The position numbers and the translations under genes were made by a program. DNA of 64,000 nt, taken from the NCBI GenBank assembly GCA_907163375.1, contig CAJQUW010009247.1, positions 62,001 to 126,000 on the forward strand, read 5' to 3'. The notes under the pieces were generated by a model. That model worked only from the letters and a program-made list of their open reading frames with translations. It was not told the DNA's origin and did not search any database. This document shows, one piece after another, positions 57,222 to 64,000 of this stretch. Each line of letters opens with the position of its first letter. Position 1 is the stretch's first letter. This DNA is from Prostheceraeus crozeri. Taxonomy: Eukaryota; Platyhelminthes; Polycladida; Euryleptidae.

Positions 57222-59660
57222 CTTCAGATTGTCAAAATTATAGACCAACTCAGTAATGTTTTCATTTGAATAGTAAATTGCAACAAGTGATGTGATGGCT
57301 TTTCCACAAAAGAAACTCGTATTCAATTGCTAATAAAAATTTCATTTACATCTCCATTATCTATTTTAATTAAAGCATCGTGATATTTGATCTAAATAAA
57401 AATTGATTGAAGAATGAAGTCAAGGCACTTTCGTTTTCGCATCCAATAACCTTTTGCTTTCTGTCCACTTCATTGAGTTGAGTTGTTTCTACCATGAAAT
57501 TAGAGACAGCTAACATGAAGCATTTGTCAAGAAGGCATTAGACTTTTGAGAAGACTCTCCTTTTAGTAATAAATACAGATCAAATCAAGTTAATTTGACT
57601 TTCATGCTGTTCTTTGCTTGACTTCCGTACTACTCTTGCCTTATACTATTACTTTATTATGGTATACATGTATTTTTTCGTAAATATTGTTGTATAACCT
57701 CTACAAAAAATTGACTTTCACAAGATTTCGGAGACCTTTTTAGTTTTTTCATTTACAGTCACTGAGCTCGTAGTAAAATATTTTGGTTGCTCTCATTTCT
57801 AATTTAATATAGCTTACTGTGATGTATTTGTCTGTACATCGTTGAGAGCAAAGGCACCGTAATGTCTACTGGAGGCGTTCAATCTGGTCACAAACCCGAT
57901 TTTGATCGGACTTGAATCGGGTTTGATGTAGAATCGAGCAACGTAATGCACGTAATGCAGCAATACATAAATAGTAAATACAATATACACAAAAGCAATT
58001 TTATCGCGATATCAATTCTATGACAAAAAATACTTGAAAATGATGACTGATCAATGTTAATCATTACAAATCTTGCATAGCTGCTTCAACTGTATGAATG
58101 CGCAATTCTCTCAGCACAGTCTCTCTAATCAAGGTAAAGGTGCATTGTAAGACATAAGTTTGAACGTTTTTTTATCAAAAAATCAGAGCGATGACTTAAG
58201 ACGTAAAATGTTTTCAAAAGTTAGGATGTAAGAACAGAAAACACCACAAATAAATGCAACAACGACGGCCGATTTATGTCTTGAAGCAATATTGAACTTA
58301 GGTAGAACTCATACAAAAAGTGTAACATATAAACAAGAGCAAACAGCGAATAAACTCAAATTGCAACAAATGTAGTTATAATGTAAGCAACAAAAAGTAA
58401 TATAATGATCACATATGCTATCAAAATTTCCAGAATTCGACTTACCTGTAAATCTCTCGTAGAAATCTGAACAAAGAAAATGAAGATCTAGAAATTGCAG
58501 TTTAAATAAGTTTTGATCATCACCATACTTGATATCTTCATTTACGTGTCAATGCATGTCTAATATGAAAGAATTTAGGAATTATAACTATATGTTGAGG
58601 GCGCGCAGCGCACCTTTTAGCGCAAACTTCATATGATTTTCATTTATCAACTGAAAAGTAATAAGTTTAGAGCATGATATGTCTTCAGGTCAGTTTCTAT
58701 TATGCATGCGGGTATGTGGTTCAATTTCTCGTGTTTGTCGGCAAGAAAACTTGCCAAATCCAAATGTGTGTAGCTTCATAGATAAATACTCATGAACATG
58801 ATAAAAAAATGACATGATGACGTTCTATGTCAAACATTATGGCATAAAACTTATTGCATTTCATCTACTTATTGAAGACATGGAAAATCTCATTTTTTCC
58901 AAAAACTGGAAATAGCGTCTCATTGGATCAACAAGTGTTTTTCTTTGATCGTGTCTGACAAGAAGAGGAACTAACTAAAACTCGGCAGACGTGCAGATTC
59001 GTTGTAGACAAGAGTGTACATCATTCTGTGAAAGTCTCATTTTCGGTCTCGTTCCCTGCAGAAAGTCGATCTGGCTGCCGAACTTTTTCTCATGTAAACC
59101 GCTCTCAGAAGGAATGTACAGTATATCTCAAGTCTTTTTACATTCTTATTTTTAACTGCATCTTGGCCTTTAAACAGCTATTTTCTTCAAAAAAGTTCGA
59201 TTTAGGTGTTTATTTAACTTTGCATTCCTTCCGTTCCCTGAACTTCGCAGGTTCTAATGTCATAAAACAATCATGACAAATTTTCTATTCAGTAGCTCAA
59301 CTTTGAAAACTTAAATCATGTGATACAAGGAATTTTCTTCTTCAGCAAGTAATAAACAGAATGATTCACATTTTGTCCATTGGAAGGCAAATCATTCAAT
59401 GTCGGTTGTATAAGAACAATAATTCTTTCATGTTAGTTGAAAGTCGGGAGTTGAACTTGCTTAGCTTTTTCAAATGAGCTCATTGTGCAGTATGACACGG
59501 CTAAGATAGAGCGTCAGCGATTTCAAGCGAAAAATGTTCGAATTTTTATGCCGGTAGTAGAAATGAAATCTACTGTGTATTGATCTTTCTCTAGTCACGT
59601 ACTTGATCAAACAACGGGAGATCATATTCATTGGCAAAGTAAGTAAAAAGCAACTCCTTT
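57222..59660. other. No gene seen
   Basis: AT-rich; no frame with supporting features, no clear repeat ends. Confidence 0.5.
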
Positions 59661-59667
59661 TGGTTCT

Positions 59668-60023
59668 ACGGTCGAGATTCTATTAAGTTATTCAAGCTAC
59701 AAAGTGGACTGGTACTTCAAATATAAGCACGACAGTTTAGGAGGCATCGGAAACTTTCAGGTCGGCTTCATTAGCAAACTGTTCAACACACGGGACACAA
59801 TAATAGCAGAGGCAAAGGCCGTCACACATCTTAAACCCACAATCAATAGAAAACATGAGCTTTCAGACCACAACCTGTCTTCACAATATAATAAACATTC
59901 ATACAATTCATACAATCTGCACATGTCTTAATATCACTCACTTTTTTCGACCAGTGAAGGCGAGGGACGCCGAAGTACCAGTCTGTTTTGTGACTTAAAT
60001 AACTTAATAGAATCTCGACTGAA
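59668..60023 (+). mobile_element. Inverted-repeat cassette with a retroelement endonuclease-like scrap
   Basis: About 48 bp at the left (GTCGAGATTCTATTAAGTTA, later GACTGGTACTTC) is mirrored at the right end (GAAGTACCAGTC, later TAACTTAATAGAATCTCGAC). Between them a frame (59704-59931) reads IGNFQVGFISKLFNTRD and AKAVTHLKPTINRKHEL, like the C-terminal end of a Penelope-type GIY-YIG domain. Whole unit about 356 bp. Confidence 0.55.
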
Positions 60024-61352
60024 AAGCCAGGGGAACTTGCTTTTTTCTTACTTTTCCTCTAGTCAAATATCATGTTCCACCAATAATTAGAAACACTATG
60101 AGAATTCGATCGTGATTCAAAGTAATAAAATAATTTATTCATTTTGTTAACTTCAAACAGCCTTTCACAATTTGGAACGTCTGTAGCTTTTTTCAAGGCT
60201 AGCAGTTGACATGTAGCCTCTTTTTTTTACTGAAAAGCAAGCTGTCAATTTTCATGAAAAGATCCTCTCCCCAAGGTAGGTGTCATATGTACATTGTGCA
60301 TTCACACCATGTTCGACATTTAAATGTAGGTTTTCCACAGTTTTTTACAATAAATAAAGTCGTGTCACTAAAGTACTTGTCCTGCCATCGATCCTATTGC
60401 AATCCATAGTACGAGATCTATTTCGGTTCGCTCTCTGAAGGATGAGTTGCTCTTCGAGTGTCATTTACAAATTTTCTTGTGGTTGTGGATGCAGCTACGT
60501 GGATGCAACAATATCCTTTGTCTGCCAGTGTCCGATGTGTATGGATATACTCTTGTGGTTTTCCTCCTCGCTCAAAGTCTTTGCCAGATAGGGCTGTTAT
60601 CAGGCATGTTAAGTCCTGCAACCTCTGACCAGTGTGTTCCTTCAGTCAGCAATTTTTCTGTGCTAGCTCATTTTGATTCTGTTTTTCTTCTAAACATTTT
60701 GTAGGCAGTGCTGATAGACTTATACAAACTTACTTTGTGCATCCAAAAACAATTCATCTTCCCGCTTGTTTACCTTAGTAGATGTATATGTTTGCTCCAT
60801 CCGTCGGTTCGTCCTTTCGAGTTGTTGTCATCTCCCTGTGTCAGTGTCGATTGCATTGATTCCTAGCCTGATACAAATAGGATTAAGGAATAATACAGAA
60901 TGACATCCCGCCGATCGTAGTAATTAGGCACTCGTTAAAGTTGACTGATATTCTATTTGTTTGGATTCTGCGTGTGGTCACATTCGACTGTTAGCTCGAA
61001 ATGTTGTCTTCAGAATCCCTAATATTTGGCGGATAATGAAATAAGCCTTCTTCATGCCTCGCAATTTACACATTATCAATAATGTTAGCGCATCGTCAGG
61101 TTTACTTGGCAGTCTATCACTTCCTCAATGCGCCAATGTGTGAACTTTCGATCGGTTGCGAAAGGTGAAATTGTCAATGCCAAGGTCAGTGACTGTCCTT
61201 CTATCGTACTATCGCAAATTGGAATGATACCATTTCCAAAGGAAGTCTTGGATATACATGCATAGTTGTCGATGTTTAAAAGTCGAAGGCGTGAGGTTTA
61301 AAAGGCATTTGCTTGGTGCTTAGTTTATGGTCTTAGTCATATGAAATCGATG
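60024..61352. other. No gene seen
   Basis: Open frames here are short and without recognisable features. Confidence 0.5.
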
Positions 61353-61360
61353 CTCTATAA

Positions 61361-62011
61361 CAGGGCATCGCAACCTTTTACATTTTTCGGCCGCCATTTC
61401 GAATCCCGAGAGAATAACGGCCGCACTTAATATGTGTCTTAACAACTAGGTCAATAGCTAATCCTCTCTATATTCCACCACTCAAATTAGCTTTCTCTGA
61501 TGAATGACGCAGTGAAAATGGCATAAAGGCCTACTTCGTAAAGAATGAGTTAGCAAGTTAACCCATATACGACCGACGGTCATTTTTGACCCGAAAAGAT
61601 TTTAAGCTTAAGGTGTTATTAGCACTTGCATCCTTCTTCGGGTCATGGACTTAAAGCTAACGCGCGAACAATTCGAACAAGCTTCAATTGTCCCTTTTGT
61701 TTCTTTTAGCTGATGACTCTAGGCATGAATGCACATGAATTCAACTTCCCTAAAATATTCTATTCATGAGTTATCGAACTGCTTGAACGCCTTCATCGCG
61801 TCTGCGGGCGCGTACTTTTCCAAGCAACATGGGCATACAGGTGTTCGACAGTTACAAGGTGACTAGTATGCCACTATAGTGACGATTGTTTTTCGATTGC
61901 CTTGAACTCCAGAAATATTTGCAATATACATGCACAATATTCTTTTTCATTTACTTCTTATTGTCACGGCCGCACTTTGCCTCTGCTACGGCCGCAGGTT
62001 GCGCACCCAGG
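61361..62011. mobile_element. hAT-like MITE, about 650 bp
   Basis: Left end CAGGGCATCGCAACC and right end GGTTGCGCACCCAG are inverted; GGCCGC words sit just inside both. Flanks CTCTATAA (61353-61360) and CTCCATAA (62012-62019) look like an 8-bp target duplication with one change. Confidence 0.55.
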
Positions 62012-62019
62012 CTCCATAA

Positions 62020-63374
62020 TAATAAAAGACTAGAATGGACTTGGGCATTGAAAACAATAGCGGCACCTAAACGATTGCGGTTTCCAATGGTTGGCAATGG
62101 GAAGGCACTGGCAGCCACGGTCGTCTTAAGAGCATTTTATCCATTTCACGTGAAATGGGCCGCCCACCAAGATTCAAAACGAATGAAATATACGATTCTT
62201 TGATAGACGATCAAAATGAACAAAGGACAGTGTGTGGGGCATAGGCCTATACAAAATGGATTAAATCTAGTGGAGGCCTATTCGTTTTATTCAATATTCC
62301 TCTCTTTTGTCTTGATCCTATCAGGACCGGGGGCCCTATCAACTTCTTTTTATATCTCCTAAAATAAGTTTAATAACATTTTTATAATATTCGCTTGCCT
62401 GACTTTAGCTTTCCTTGCTATGATGTAAAGAATCTTGTAACTCTTAGCAAATTCAAAACAGAAAGTATGAATTGCTCGTATTTTCGACCATAAAGTTTAT
62501 CATCAACAGTCTGCACGTGTTCTAGTCTTACCAAACTGTCAAATTTCACAGCTTCAACATGGTTCATTTAGCATGTCAAATTTTCACAATTAAATAAGTA
62601 ATTGCTAGTGCTGCAGAGAATAATTACTGCCAAATTTCTAAAGATTCAAGATTCAAGCGATCGGATAAAATTGATTATTATGTCAGTACCAGGACCATAG
62701 AATGTAGGTATTTCACGATAGCTGTAAAGTATTTTTCATATCGAATGTTGAGCTTCTATGGAATTATGAGCAGTAATTAAAAGATGACATAAGGATCGAT
62801 AATTGCAGGCCAAATATTTTCAAGCATTATGTCGGTCTACTATCAAGTAACTTTGAAATCGCTTCATCAGAGATATTTCCAAGAATTCCCCTGAATTTAG
62901 CAAGATTTTGTAATTTATTTTAAGCAGCATTCCCCTGAATATTTTGCTTTTGAGGTCTACAGCTACATCCGAGCTATTTACAAGTATTGGGAAAGGACAT
63001 CTTGATCCTTGACTTGTGTCATAATTGCACAAAAATTGGCGGCACTGATTGTATTCAATGGTTTTGGTTTTTGTACTTGTTGAAAACATGCGTTATGAAG
63101 TGGAATGAATCTCTCAGATAGATCAATTTAGTTGCTCAAAAATCATGCATGCAAAAAAACACGGTGAATGATTCAGAACATTAATTATCTGCTGTTGAAG
63201 GTTATAATTCTGACATTGCCTTTCGATCTAGGATTAAGTGATATTCTATATAAATGTGTACTGAGTAAACGTAAAGTATTGTTTTTCTTGACGTCGTCTT
63301 TAGATCTTCGATTATGCGAATAGTGCTATACGGCATAATAGCTTATTATATCAAATGCTTTTATTTGACAATAG
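62020..63374. other. No gene seen
   Basis: No supported coding, RNA or repeat feature. Confidence 0.45.
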
Positions 63375-64000
63375 TTGACGACTAATTTTATCACGCGTAC
63401 TAATAATGTATATACAAAAACTATTATTTATTTTGCTGTTCTGCTATGGATCAGACTGATTAAGTATGCAGATGACATGACTGTTGTTGAACGAGTAGAC
63501 AAGAATTCGGACAACATCTTCCATGTCGATGACGTTCTCCATCAATTATGGTGTAAGAAGATGCTCATCAACTGCAGTAAATCCAAGCAAATGGTCATCG
63601 GCAGATCCCACAATGCCCGTATCACATTGCATCCTGACATTGCCTTTGTCGACCCAATGGTGATTCTCGGAGTCATTCTGAACAATACTTTGTCTTGTGA
63701 TGCTCACTGTGACAACGTGTGCCTTTCCGCAACGCGAAGACTACGCTTTTTAGCGATTGAAAAGTGTTCTCACCAAAAAGCAATTGTAGCAAGTTTTTAT
63801 TCCTGATTTTGAAGATCAGCGTCTGAAACAATCTTGTCTTTTTTGCTAAAATGTGAATGCGAAAACCATCCTCTGAAATACTGTGTGCCCCATCGCCTGT
63901 TTTACACAGATCGTTTTTGTTTGCCTAGAACACGAACAGTTAGAAGAGGAAATTCTTTTTACCTGTGGGGCAGTAGACTGTATAACAGATCAATGTTTTA
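63375..64000 (+). pseudogene. LINE reverse transcriptase fragment, runs off window
   Basis: The open frame (63375-63806) has LIKYADDMTVVERV, the YADD catalytic box of non-LTR reverse transcriptases, then LHQLWCKKMLINCSKSKQMV and FVDPMVILGVILNNTLSCDAH, as in the thumb of CR1/jockey-like LINEs. A stop follows ASFYS, but text after it in the same style (PRTRTVRRGNSFYLWGSRL) shows the element continues in another frame. Truncated 5' just upstream of the YADD box. Confidence 0.8.

Overview
This is metazoan (invertebrate) nuclear DNA: AT-rich, with GT-AG introns, C2H2 zinc fingers, and a dense, nested load of DNA transposons (pogo, piggyBac, hAT, Harbinger-like, Tc1-like, a Crypton fragment), LINE tails and Penelope-like retroelements. 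I cannot place the species from sequence alone. No bacterial-style genes, operons or CRISPR arrays are present.

Region 1 (1 to about 11.1 kb) is a virus-like element of the Polinton/adintovirus type, cut off by the left window edge. It carries a protein-primed B-family DNA polymerase gene (minus strand, broken), a zinc-finger and proline-rich leader region that looks spliced, an intact-looking TATA-binding-protein-like ORF at 344-901, a 150-residue ORF of unknown function at 10208-10660, and several short-period tandem repeat arrays. A pogo/Tigger transposon (7971-9962, TA-flanked) has jumped into it. No capsid, ATPase, protease or integrase gene is visible in the part shown.

Region 2 (11.1 to 17 kb) is mostly non-genic: diverged repeats, a 320-bp-period pyrimidine-rich repeat, a LINE 3' tail, tRNA-like sequences and a small TA-flanked MITE.

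Region 3 (17.1 to 53.4 kb) is one host gene on the minus strand: an M14 zinc carboxypeptidase (A/B type). I can place nine exons whose splice phases all agree, including the exons with the zinc-binding HAREW motif, NPDGY, the LNRNWD box and the VHSYSQ box. The last catalytic exon (with the general-base Glu) is not found. Its introns are packed with transposons: a Harbinger-like element (flanked by CAG, 17945-19723) just 5' of the most 3' exon found; a 1658-bp apparently perfect inverted repeat enclosing a DDE-like transposase gene of an uncharacterised family (21383-26874); a three-deep nest at 27703-31669 (a MITE holding a piggyBac holding a hAT-type MITE); and a 7.4-kb hAT element (32193-39585, 8-bp target duplication) that contains a Crypton recombinase fragment, a 63-bp hairpin insertion, another hAT-type MITE and a Penelope-like element.

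Region 4 (47 to 64 kb) has more repeats: two Tc1-like copies, a decayed Penelope-like element, a third copy of the hAT-type MITE, an inverted-repeat cassette at 59.7-60.0 kb, a hAT-like MITE at 61.4-62.0 kb, and a LINE reverse transcriptase fragment running off the right edge. The most interesting items are the TBP-like gene in the virus-like element, the 1658-bp inverted repeat with its transposase, and the 63-bp hairpin insertion that can be compared with an empty site about 100 bp away.
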